A stretch of 64,000 nt of DNA. Source: Flavobacterium sp. UBA2787. Lineage in GTDB: Bacteria > Bacteroidota > Bacteroidia > Flavobacteriales > Flavobacteriaceae. The notes under the pieces are model-generated. The model saw nothing but the letters and a program-made list of their open reading frames with translations. It did no database searches and was not told the origin of the DNA. Every line of letters begins with the position of its first letter. Position 1 is the stretch's first letter. Below are positions 53,897-62,307 of this stretch, piece after piece. The stretch spans positions 558,245-622,244 of the forward strand of contig DEHZ01000010.1 in the NCBI GenBank assembly GCA_002352205.1. The letters run 5' to 3'. A program made the translations under genes and the position numbers.

Positions 53897-56620
53897 TTAT
53901 CTCAACTGTCTGTCCGGTAATGCACGCTTATCCCATTTGATATCACTCAACACAGATGATTTGATTCCAATAAAAAATCCCCAAGAAGCAAAATCCCCAA
54001 AAGGAGCCCAGTTAAAATCCATTCGCCAACTCAACAAATCTCTCTCAAAACGAAGTTGTGTAAACGTAACTCCTTTTTGAACAAAATCATAACCGGAAGA
54101 AACTCCCATTTTCCATCGAGGTGTAATGTCAAGGTTTCCGGAAATCATAACTGAATTTCCTGTTATTTGTTTTTCTCTATTATTGTTCCCGTAGGTCAAC
54201 GAATAAGCAAACGTTAGATCCCAAGGTAGTTTGGCATTAAAAAATTCAGCCGGTTTATCTTTATCATCATCAATTTCATCATCGTTAAACTGACTTTGTC
54301 GTCGATCACTTAAATCGGTATTCGTACCAAATAAATCATCTTCTCGACCACCGTTTCTTGCACCTTGAGAGTTTTCGTTGTTTTTCTTGTTGCCTTGACT
54401 CGAAAGGGAATAATTAATAGTCATATTGGCACTTGTCATTCGGAATAAACTTCCACCATTATCAATATTCCATGTATTTATTCTTCTGCCGGCAGCATTA
54501 ATTGCATAAGGATCTAAAGTTGCTCCAAAATTCACATTCATTTTATTTTCAAACAAAGCCGTTCCGCCACTCATTCGGACCGGAGCCCAACGTAAAGAGT
54601 CGGCAGCCATGTTATAACTTGTCGAAAAATTCAATTGGTTCAAAAGCATAACTTTCTTAGGTTCTGTTTTTGTACTGTCTTTATCGGTCATTTTGGCTTC
54701 AAACGTATTACTAAGGTTAAACCCCAAGTTATTTGCATAGTTATTACTAGGTGAACCAAAAATTCCACTTTCAAAACGAGTATATTCAGCCATTCTTCCG
54801 CTGCCATCCATGGCATAAGTGTCATAATATTGTTCAAAACTGGGAGTATAACTGTGTGAAAGGGAAGGTCTCATCACATGACGAATGGCTTGAATTTTTT
54901 TAGTTTCTCCAAAATTAAATGTTCCGTAAATAGTTGTTCCAACGCTCGAAGAAAAGGAGTAAGTTCTAAATGCATCAAAACCATTTACATCTTCGGTAAC
55001 CACATCATTTAAATCAGAATCAAATCTTCTGTTAATCGTTTTTAAATACCAAACTTCATTATAATTAGCACTTGTTGATACACTAAAATATTTAAAAATT
55101 TTAAAGTTAGTGCTTAACGGAATAGAATGTTGAAAGCCGGTATTTGCATCTCTAAACATCTCTGGTTTAAAAAACAAAGAATCGGTAGTTGAAATTCTGT
55201 TTTCTCCTCTCAAATTATATTGGAAGTTGATGTTTTTAAAGAAGCCTTTTTTAGCCCCGTCTTTTGGAGCAAATGGAAATATTCGATCAACACTTACTTG
55301 CAAAGTTGGCAAAGTCATATTAATTTCCTGAGTTCTGGAGTTTTGATTGTGTGTGGCTGTAAGCGACATGTTTACTTGTGGCACAGAATTAAAAGTTTTA
55401 GAATAGGAAATCGATGAGCTTAAGTTATTATTCAAAGTAGAACCGATATTAACTTGATTTAGAGATTGTTGAAAGAAAGTGCTACTTCCCAAATTCACCG
55501 ATGCAGAAAAACGTGAAGTTGGATTTGATTTTCCATCTTGCGTATGCGACCATTGAATATTGTAAATTTTTGACTTACTATAATCAGGAAAACCACGTTC
55601 ACTCTGAATGAGGTTTTCAAAGCGAATATTAAAATTACCTCTGAACTTATACATCCAAGCATAAGAAGATTCAAATCGAAGTGCCCAACTACCATTGGTG
55701 TAATAATCGCCCATAATCGCCAAATCATAATGATCACTCAATGCTAAATAATATCCACCGTTTTGTAATGAATAACCTTGTCTTCTGGTGTCTTGAAACG
55801 TTGGTATTATTAAACCGGATTGGCTAGTATCAGTCATTGGAAAAAAAGCAAACGGAATTGCAATTGGTGTAGGAACATCAGCAATCACCATATTGGTTAA
55901 TCCGGTAACAACTTTTTGTCCGGGAACCAATTTAATTTTATTGGTTTGAAAATAATACTCAGGATTTTCAATGTCTTTAGAAGTTGTAAACCGAGCTTTC
56001 TTTAAAAAATAGACAGAATCATTTTCTTTTTTGGTAATTTCAGCTTTTACACGAAACTCACCTTGATCAGTTCTGGAATTCCAAATTAATGCTTTTTGTG
56101 TTTTTGTGTTATAGCGAATTGAATCAGGTTCTACAACATTTGAGCCTTGTTTAAAAACAGGTAACTGAGTATATGTTCCAGTAGAATCTTTAATACGACC
56201 TGCATAAACTTCGTCATTTTCATAATTCATTATAATAATTCCGGCCTTTAATTCAATGTCTTGATAATAAAGTTCAGCTTGGTTGTATAAAGTTATGAGT
56301 TTGTTTTTTTGGTCAATTTTAGCATAATCTACAGAAGTGTATCTGATTTTACCATCTAAAAGTGATTTTTTTTCCAACTTGGGAAGACTATCTTTTTTTA
56401 TAGTATCATTCGCTTCTGTAAAACTTTCTTTGTTGATAATCAGACTATCATTTGCTTTTTCCGCCTCAATTCGCAAAGATTTATTTGGCAAATCCTGTCC
56501 GTAATTTTTTTGAATTCCGATTGTTAGGAAAAATGCTGATAAAACGATATTAAATAAGTTTGTACGCAAAGGTTTTAATGCTATTTTTGTAAAATTATGG
56601 CTTGATTTTTGGAGTGCCAA
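53897..56620 (-). CDS. lptD: LPS-assembly protein LptD (Bacteroidota type)
   Basis: 907 residues. It inserts lipopolysaccharide in the outer leaflet of the outer membrane with LptE. A signal segment (ALKPLRTNLFNIVLSAFFLT) ends near residue 40. Residues about 90-260 form the OstA-like jellyroll (IRYTSVDYAKIDQKNKLITL, ELKAGIIIMNYENDEVYAG). From about 260 the 26-strand barrel begins, with the PIPFAFFP block and many aromatic-ending strands. The C-terminus ends at DKRALPDRQLR. It is divergent from the amidase gene. Confidence 0.88.
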   Translation of the reverse strand: MALQKSSHNFTKIALKPLRTNLFNIVLSAFFLTIGIQKNYGQDLPNKSLRIEAEKANDSLIINKESFTEANDTIKKDSLPKLEKKSLLDGKIRYTSVDYAKIDQKNKLITLYNQAELYYQDIELKAGIIIMNYENDEVYAGRIKDSTGTYTQLPVFKQGSNVVEPDSIRYNTKTQKALIWNSRTDQGEFRVKAEITKKENDSVYFLKKARFTTSKDIENPEYYFQTNKIKLVPGQKVVTGLTNMVIADVPTPIAIPFAFFPMTDTSQSGLIIPTFQDTRRQGYSLQNGGYYLALSDHYDLAIMGDYYTNGSWALRFESSYAWMYKFRGNFNIRFENLIQSERGFPDYSKSKIYNIQWSHTQDGKSNPTSRFSASVNLGSSTFFQQSLNQVNIGSTLNNNLSSSISYSKTFNSVPQVNMSLTATHNQNSRTQEINMTLPTLQVSVDRIFPFAPKDGAKKGFFKNINFQYNLRGENRISTTDSLFFKPEMFRDANTGFQHSIPLSTNFKIFKYFSVSTSANYNEVWYLKTINRRFDSDLNDVVTEDVNGFDAFRTYSFSSSVGTTIYGTFNFGETKKIQAIRHVMRPSLSHSYTPSFEQYYDTYAMDGSGRMAEYTRFESGIFGSPSNNYANNLGFNLSNTFEAKMTDKDSTKTEPKKVMLLNQLNFSTSYNMAADSLRWAPVRMSGGTALFENKMNVNFGATLDPYAINAAGRRINTWNIDNGGSLFRMTSANMTINYSLSSQGNKKNNENSQGARNGGREDDLFGTNTDLSDRRQSQFNDDEIDDDKDKPAEFFNAKLPWDLTFAYSLTYGNNNREKQITGNSVMISGNLDITPRWKMGVSSGYDFVQKGVTFTQLRFERDLLSWRMDFNWAPFGDFASWGFFIGIKSSVLSDIKWDKRALPDRQLR

Positions 56621-56703
56621 ACTTACATATTAATTTTGGTCAAAAATAAGTAAATAATAAAATTTAAAACGTAGAGTTTTAATTAAAATTAACTTTTAAA
56701 AAA

Positions 56704-57852
56704 ATGTACACCCTAAATAGATTCAAATTACTCGGCTTTTTCCTCATTTTACTTTCCGTAAGTTCAATGTTTGCACAATCTAACAACAAATTTAAAGTTG
56801 TTTTAGATGCAGGACATGGAGGAAAAGATTTAGGAGCAAACTATTATGGCTTTATTGAAAAAAATATTGCCTTAGCTGTTGCACTAAAAGTTGGCAAACA
56901 ATTGGAAAAATATCCTGATATTCAAGTGATTTACACCAGAAAGACAGATGTTTTTGTTGAGTTGATTGAGCGTGCAAGAATAGCAAATCGTGCCAATGCC
57001 AATATGTTTTTATCCATTCACTGTAATGCAGCTCCAAAAGGTCAAGCTTATGGAACCGAAACCTTTGTAATGGGTTTAACCAAAAATGCTTCCAACCTTG
57101 AAGTTGCTAAAAAAGAGAATGCCGTAATTACATTAGAAAGTGATTATAAGATGAAATATGAAGGATATGATCCTAAATCACCGGAAAGTGTAATCGGAAT
57201 AACGCTTTTACAGGAAGAATATTTAGATCAAAGTATTACAGTTGCAACTAAAATTCAAAATGAATACACCAATAAATTAGAAAGAAAGAACAGAGGAGTT
57301 AAACAAGGTCCATTTTTAGTTTTGAATCAAACTGCGATGCCAAGTGTTCTAACCGAACTAGGCTTTTTGTCTTATAAACCGGAAGGAGCCTACCTGAATT
57401 CTGAAAAAGGTCAAGATGAATTGGCAAAAGGTATTGCCGATGCTATTTTATCTTACAAAAAAGAATATTATGGAAGCTCAACGCAAATGATTGAAGAAAA
57501 ACCGGAGAAAACAAGTGCAGAAATTCCAGATGTTCAAGATGTTCCTAAACCAAAAGATGAACCAAAAGTTGTTGAAAATAAACCTGTGGATGCTAAAGGA
57601 GTTGTATTTAAAGTTCAGATTTCGGCAAGTGGTAAAAAATTGGAATTATTGCCCAAAAATTTTAAAGGTTTAGATCCAACATCATTTATTGAAGAAAATG
57701 GTTTGTATAAATATTTTTACGCCCAAACATCAAATTATGAAGAAGCAAAGCGAAACCTTGCTGAGGCAAAAAGTAAGGGGTATGACTCCGCTTTTATCGT
57801 TCCTTTTAAAAATGGAAAAAAAATATCTATTCAAGAAGCTTTAAAACAATAA
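56704..57852 (+). CDS. N-acetylmuramoyl-L-alanine amidase
   Basis: 382 residues. Residues 1-24 form a signal peptide (ending SMFAQ). The Amidase_3 domain spans about 30-250, with VVLDAGHGGKDLGANYYG (first zinc His), SIHCNAAPKG (second zinc His) and VLTELGFLS (catalytic Glu). It cleaves the bond between muramic acid and the stem peptide in the periplasm during cell separation. A charged linker (about 255-300) leads to a SPOR-like C-terminal domain (VFKVQISASGKKLEL ... YFYAQTSNYEEAKRNL) that would target denuded glycan at the septum. The next gene starts 41 bp later. Confidence 0.9.
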   Translation: MYTLNRFKLLGFFLILLSVSSMFAQSNNKFKVVLDAGHGGKDLGANYYGFIEKNIALAVALKVGKQLEKYPDIQVIYTRKTDVFVELIERARIANRANANMFLSIHCNAAPKGQAYGTETFVMGLTKNASNLEVAKKENAVITLESDYKMKYEGYDPKSPESVIGITLLQEEYLDQSITVATKIQNEYTNKLERKNRGVKQGPFLVLNQTAMPSVLTELGFLSYKPEGAYLNSEKGQDELAKGIADAILSYKKEYYGSSTQMIEEKPEKTSAEIPDVQDVPKPKDEPKVVENKPVDAKGVVFKVQISASGKKLELLPKNFKGLDPTSFIEENGLYKYFYAQTSNYEEAKRNLAEAKSKGYDSAFIVPFKNGKKISIQEALKQ

Positions 57853-57893
57853 AGTTAATTTAGTTTTATAAATTTGTACAAAATCACTATCCA

Positions 57894-58859
57894 TTGAAAT
57901 TATCAAGAGAAATTAAAACAGCAATATTAGTTATATCGGCCATATTATTATTTATATGGGGTTATAGCTTTTTGAAAGGAACGGATATTTTATCCAAACA
58001 TAAAACCGTTTTTGTGCTTTATGATGATGTTGAAGGTCTTATGGCTTCTGCTCCAGTGACGATAAACGGACTTACGATTGGTAAAGTGAAATCAATTAAT
58101 TTTTTAGATGACTCAGGAAAATTAAAAGTTGAATTACAAATTGATACCGATTTTAAAATATCAAAAACAAGTGAAGCTAGAATATATGAGCCGGGATTAA
58201 TTGGTGGAAAACAAGTTCAAATTGTTCCGGATTTAAAAAATAGTAACTTAGTGCAAGATGGAGATTTTCTAAGAGGTGGAGTAAAACCCGGTTTAACTGA
58301 TTTAGTGTCAGAACGATTAACACCTTTACAGGAAAAAATCGAAAAAGCGATGTTGAGTGCCGATGGAGTTTTAATGAATATCAATGATGTGTTGGATGAA
58401 AAAGCAAAAAAAGATCTAAGAAACAGTTTTGCCGAATTAAATAAAACACTCTCAGCTTTGAGTGAAGCATCAAATTCTACCAATGAAATTTTAAACACTA
58501 ATAAAGGTAAGCTGAATAATGTGGTTTCCAACTTCGAAAAAGTTTCAGTCAATTTCGAAAAACTTTCTGATTCATTAGCACAAACAAATTTGAAACAAAC
58601 GGTTGAGAATTTAGAAAAAACATTAGCAAACGTCGATAAAATAATAGCTAATTTAGAATCAGGAAACGGAACAATGGGCAAGTTATTGAAAGATGATAAA
58701 ATGTACACTAACTTTACTAAAGCTTCAAAAGAATTAGAACTTTTATTGGAAGACTTACGTTTAAATCCAACCCGATATATTAATGTTTCTGTTTTTGGAA
58801 AGAAAAATAAACCGTATGTAGCTCCAACGGAAACCGATTCAACTACTACCAAAAATTAA
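57894..58859 (+). CDS. MCE/MlaD-family lipid-transfer protein
   Basis: 321 residues with a TTG start (KLSREIKTAILVISAI), normal for this flavobacterial family. One membrane anchor at 9-25. A single MCE domain follows at about 38-115 (LYDDVEGLMASAPVTINGLT, then IGKVKSI, ARIYEPGLIGGKQVQIVPD). Residues about 150-290 are a long coiled coil (NNVVSNFEKVSVNFEKLSDS). MlaD proteins form hexamers that shuttle phospholipids between membranes with the MlaE/MlaF ABC transporter, which is not encoded here. The neighbours are an amidase and lptD, so the region is an envelope cluster. Confidence 0.88.
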   Translation: MKLSREIKTAILVISAILLFIWGYSFLKGTDILSKHKTVFVLYDDVEGLMASAPVTINGLTIGKVKSINFLDDSGKLKVELQIDTDFKISKTSEARIYEPGLIGGKQVQIVPDLKNSNLVQDGDFLRGGVKPGLTDLVSERLTPLQEKIEKAMLSADGVLMNINDVLDEKAKKDLRNSFAELNKTLSALSEASNSTNEILNTNKGKLNNVVSNFEKVSVNFEKLSDSLAQTNLKQTVENLEKTLANVDKIIANLESGNGTMGKLLKDDKMYTNFTKASKELELLLEDLRLNPTRYINVSVFGKKNKPYVAPTETDSTTTKN

Positions 58860-58864
58860 CTTTT

Positions 58865-60190
58865 ATGAGTTATTTAGATAATATATTATTTGCTATTATT
58901 TTAGGATTAGGATTTGGCTATTTTGCGATAAATGTCAAAAAGTTAATTCGTAATATTAAACTTGGACAAGACGTAAATCGTACAGATAATTCTGCCGAAC
59001 GTTGGAAAAATATGGCAATGATTGCTCTTGGTCAATCAAAAATGGTAAAACGACCAATTGCAGGTATTCTGCATATTATTGTTTATGTTGGATTTATTAT
59101 CATCAATTTAGAATTACTGGAAATCATCATTGATGGCCTTTTCGGAACACATCGTGCCTTTTCTTTTATGGGAGGATTTTATGATGTACTAATTGCTTCG
59201 TTTGAAATTTTGGCCGTTTTAGTCATTATTTCTGTGATTGCTTTTTGGATAAGAAGAAATGTTATCAAAATCAAACGATTTGTAAATTCAGATATGAAAG
59301 CGTGGCCAAAAAGTGATGCCAATTATATTTTATATTTTGAAATTGTGTTGATGTCGTTGTTTTTGATAATGAATGCATCTGATTATTGGTTACAACAAAT
59401 GGATGTTAACCATTACGATGAAGCCGGAAGTTTCCCAATCAGTCAATTTATTGCACCTTTATTCAACGGTTTATCTGAAGGTGTAGTAATCATAATCGAG
59501 AGAACAGCTTGGTGGTTACACATTTGCGGTATTTTAGTGTTTTTAAATTACCTCTATTTTTCTAAACATTTACATATTTTACTAGCATTTCCAAACACAT
59601 ATTTCGCCAATTTGAACCCACAAGGAAAATTTGATAATTTGCAAAGTGTGACCAATGAAGTAAAATTAATGCTTGATCCATCTGCTGATCCTTTTGCAGC
59701 ACCAGCAAATCCAGATGCTGCACCAGCCAAATTTGGAGCAAGTGATGTGCAAGATTTAGATTGGGTTCAATTGCTGAATGCCTACACGTGTACGGAATGT
59801 GGACGTTGTACTTCAGCTTGTCCCGCTAACCAAACCGGAAAAAAATTGTCTCCTCGTAAAATTATGATGGATACCAGAGATCGTTTGGAAGAAGTTGGTA
59901 AAAATATCGATTTAAACAAAGGCGTTTTTGTTCCTGATAATAAGTCATTATTAAACGACTACATCACTCCCGAAGAACTTTGGGCTTGTACATCGTGTAA
60001 TGCTTGTGTGGAAGAATGTCCGGTAAATATTAGTCCATTATCAATCATTATGGATATGCGAAGATATTTGGTGATGGAACAAAGTGCTGCTCCAATGTCA
60101 CTAAATGCAATGATGACAAATATTGAAAATAATGGTGCTCCTTGGCAATACAACCAAATGGATCGCTTGAACTGGAAAGACGAAAATTAA
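58865..60190 (+). CDS. Membrane-anchored Fe-S protein with two 4Fe-4S clusters (HdrE/GlpC-like)
   Basis: 441 residues, 5 bp after the MCE gene. The N-terminal 280 residues hold about five membrane segments of a NarI/HdrE-like cytochrome b kind, with spaced His residues (ILHIIVY, WWLHICGIL, SKHLHILLAF) as possible haem ligands. The C-terminal part has two cluster motifs, CTECGRCTSACPAN and CTSCNACVEECPV. Together with the CCG-domain protein at 60819 it would make a split HdrDE-type electron-transfer unit between a quinone and an unknown partner. Loss of the CCG part from this chain is compensated by the downstream gene. Confidence 0.85.
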   Translation: MSYLDNILFAIILGLGFGYFAINVKKLIRNIKLGQDVNRTDNSAERWKNMAMIALGQSKMVKRPIAGILHIIVYVGFIIINLELLEIIIDGLFGTHRAFSFMGGFYDVLIASFEILAVLVIISVIAFWIRRNVIKIKRFVNSDMKAWPKSDANYILYFEIVLMSLFLIMNASDYWLQQMDVNHYDEAGSFPISQFIAPLFNGLSEGVVIIIERTAWWLHICGILVFLNYLYFSKHLHILLAFPNTYFANLNPQGKFDNLQSVTNEVKLMLDPSADPFAAPANPDAAPAKFGASDVQDLDWVQLLNAYTCTECGRCTSACPANQTGKKLSPRKIMMDTRDRLEEVGKNIDLNKGVFVPDNKSLLNDYITPEELWACTSCNACVEECPVNISPLSIIMDMRRYLVMEQSAAPMSLNAMMTNIENNGAPWQYNQMDRLNWKDEN

Positions 60191-60270
60191 AATATAATCC
60201 AAACAAATTCCCATAAATGTGAGGCTTGGGAACGTGTTTAATGAATGTGAAACTAACCAAAAATTAAAAA

Positions 60271-60717
60271 ATGAAAGCGGAAGACATTGAAAAGAAGTTG
60301 CAAACTGTCACTGAAAACGGACAACATCTAAGCCCAATTTTACCAGAGGGAATTAAGAATTATTTAATCGATATCGACGGAACAATCTGTGACGATATCC
60401 CGAACGAAGAACCGGAAAGAATGCTCACAGCCGAAGTGTATCCTGATGCATTAATCACATTGAATAAATGGTATGATGAAGGTCACATTATCTTCTTTTT
60501 TACATCAAGAACAGAAGCTCACCGAGAATATACAGAAACTTGGTTAAAAAAACACGGCTTCAAATACCACGGAATGGTGATGGGAAAACCAAGAGGAGGA
60601 AACTATCATTGGATTGATAATCACTTAGTGAAAGCAACCCGATACAGAGGAAAGTTTACCGATTTAGTTGAAAAAGAAGTTACGATTCAAGTTTTTGATG
60701 ACGAACACCATGAATAA
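60271..60717 (+). CDS. HAD-like small protein (often labelled phosphoheptose isomerase)
   Basis: 148 residues. YLIDIDGTICDD places Asp34 and Asp36 as a HAD motif I. FFFTSRTEAHREY is a motif II-like loop, and KPRGGNYHWIDNH stands where motif III lies, with a fourth acidic motif not obvious. It resembles small flavobacterial proteins that databases sometimes call phosphoheptose isomerase, but it lacks any SIS domain, so that label is wrong. It lies between the two Fe-S genes on the same strand. The substrate is unknown. Confidence 0.75.
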   Translation: MKAEDIEKKLQTVTENGQHLSPILPEGIKNYLIDIDGTICDDIPNEEPERMLTAEVYPDALITLNKWYDEGHIIFFFTSRTEAHREYTETWLKKHGFKYHGMVMGKPRGGNYHWIDNHLVKATRYRGKFTDLVEKEVTIQVFDDEHHE

Positions 60718-60724
60718 AAACGAT

Positions 60725-60813
60725 TTTTAGATAGTTAGATTTTTGGATTATTAGACTTTTCGAACAATCTAAAAATCCAAAAATCTAATAATCGAACAAT
60801 CCAACAATCTTAA
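60725..60813. repeat. Inverted repeat between the HAD-like and CCG-domain genes
   Basis: AGATTTTTGGAT is complementary to ATCCAAAAATCT in the second half, and the flanks continue the phrase in both directions. It would form a long A/T-rich hairpin in the operon message without a terminal T run. Confidence 0.6.
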
Positions 60814-60818
60814 AAAAA

Positions 60819-61610
60819 ATGGCAGAAAATCTAACAGTGCCAACCATGGCAGAAATGATGGCTCAAGGCAAACAACCCGAAGTTTTATTTTGGGTAGGTT
60901 GTGCAGGGAGTTTTGATGACAGAGCAAAAAAAATAACAAAAGCATTCGTCAAGATTTTAAATCGTGCCAATGTTCCTTTTGCGGTTTTGGGTACAGAAGA
61001 AAGTTGTACCGGAGATCCAGCCAAAAGAGCCGGAAACGAATTTTTGTTTCAAATGCAAGCCATGATGAACATTCAGGTGATGAATGCGTATGAAGTAAAA
61101 AAGATTGTAACTGCTTGTCCGCATTGTTTCAATACCATTAAAAACGAGTATCCTGAGTTGGGTGGCTTGTATGAAGTAATGCATCACACCCAATTTCTAA
61201 AATCATTGTTAGATGACGGCAGATTAACCATTGAAGGCGGTCAATTCAAAGGAAAAAGAATTACATTTCACGATCCTTGTTATTTAGGAAGAGCCAATAA
61301 TGTCTATGAAGCTCCACGAGATTTAATTCAAAAATTAGATGTTGAATTGATTGAAATGAAACGTTCCCGTGCCAACGGTTTATGTTGTGGAGCAGGTGGA
61401 GCTCAAATGTTTAAAGATGCCGAACCCGGAAACAAAGAAGTAAACATCGAACGAACCGAAGATGCATTAGAAACAAAACCCGATATCATAGCAGCCGGTT
61501 GTCCATTTTGTAATACAATGATGACCGATGGAGTTAAAAACAAAGAAAAAGAAGCATCGATAAAAGTTATGGATGTGGCAGAATTGATTGCAAACGCACA
61601 AGATTTATAA
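60819..61610 (+). CDS. CCG-domain Fe-S protein (HdrB/HdrD-type)
   Basis: 263 residues. Two cysteine-rich CCG repeats: WVGCAGSFDD with ACPHCFNTIKNEYPE, and HDPCYLGRANNVYEAPR with GLCCGAGGAQMF and CPFCNTMM. This motif binds a non-cubane 4Fe-4S cluster in heterodisulfide reductase and related enzymes. It complements the membrane protein at 58865, which has the ferredoxin-like clusters but no CCG. No membrane segment is seen, so it should dock on the cytoplasmic side. Confidence 0.88.
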   Translation: MAENLTVPTMAEMMAQGKQPEVLFWVGCAGSFDDRAKKITKAFVKILNRANVPFAVLGTEESCTGDPAKRAGNEFLFQMQAMMNIQVMNAYEVKKIVTACPHCFNTIKNEYPELGGLYEVMHHTQFLKSLLDDGRLTIEGGQFKGKRITFHDPCYLGRANNVYEAPRDLIQKLDVELIEMKRSRANGLCCGAGGAQMFKDAEPGNKEVNIERTEDALETKPDIIAAGCPFCNTMMTDGVKNKEKEASIKVMDVAELIANAQDL

Positions 61611-61629
61611 AATTAGGTAAAAGGTTATT

Positions 61630-61671
61630 GGTAATCGGTAAAAGGAAATAGTTCTAAAACCCATTACCAAT
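61630..61671. repeat. Inverted repeat in the gap before 61698
   Basis: ATTGGTAAT pairs with ATTACCAAT. It is another low-complexity hairpin in a co-directional gap, like those at 15022-15090 and 60725-60813. Confidence 0.55.
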
Positions 61672-61697
61672 TACTAGTCACCCAAAACCCTAAAAAA

Positions 61698-62180
61698 ATG
61701 TATATCCCTTTTGAAAATCTTCCCGAAGAATCCAGAATTTGGATTTATCAGTCTAACCGAAAATTTTCGGATGAAGAAGTTGCCGAAATAGAAAATGATC
61801 TTCAAACTTTTGTAGAAGATTGGGTCGCTCACGGAACTTCTTTAGAAGCTTCCTTCATCACAAAATATAATCGTTTTATAATTCTTGCTGTGAATCAGGA
61901 TGTGCAGCAAGCCACCGGATGCTCTATTGACAAATCAGTTGAGTTTATTCAATCATTGGAACAAAAATACAAAGTAGATTTGTTGGATAAAATGAATGTA
62001 ACCTACAAACAAGGTGAATTTCTCACGCACAAATCGCTCTTGGATTTTAAACGAATGGCCAAAGAAAAAGCAGTCTCTCCTAACACAATAGTTTTTAATA
62101 ATCTCGTTAATACTATTGAAGAATGGAAAGAAAGTTGGGAAGTTCCCGCAGAAGACAGTTGGCATAGCCGATTCTTCTAA
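61698..62180 (+). CDS. Conserved Bacteroidota protein (often mislabelled ABC transporter ATPase)
   Basis: 160 residues. The opening MYIPFENLPEESRIWIYQSN and the end WEVPAEDSWHSRFF are those of a small conserved Bacteroidota protein. Databases often name it ABC transporter ATPase, but there is no Walker A, signature or Walker B motif, so the label is unsupported. It has a compact mixed alpha/beta pattern with Cys only in ATGCSIDKS. It follows the CCG gene by 87 bp. Function unknown. Confidence 0.8.
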   Translation: MYIPFENLPEESRIWIYQSNRKFSDEEVAEIENDLQTFVEDWVAHGTSLEASFITKYNRFIILAVNQDVQQATGCSIDKSVEFIQSLEQKYKVDLLDKMNVTYKQGEFLTHKSLLDFKRMAKEKAVSPNTIVFNNLVNTIEEWKESWEVPAEDSWHSRFF

Positions 62181-62307
62181 AAACTTTTGATAGTTTAATT
62201 AAATTTCCTTTACTTTATTATTTGTTGTTGGTTTTAAGTCTATTTTATGATAGAACTTTAAACCTAGGCATCAAATTTGATATTTATCAAAAGAGAAAAT
62301 CATTTTC

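Noticed and set aside
58217..58852. 211-residue minus-strand ORF opposite the MCE gene
   Set aside because: Ser/Phe-rich antisense of the coiled-coil part. The plus-strand gene has clear domains and operon context.
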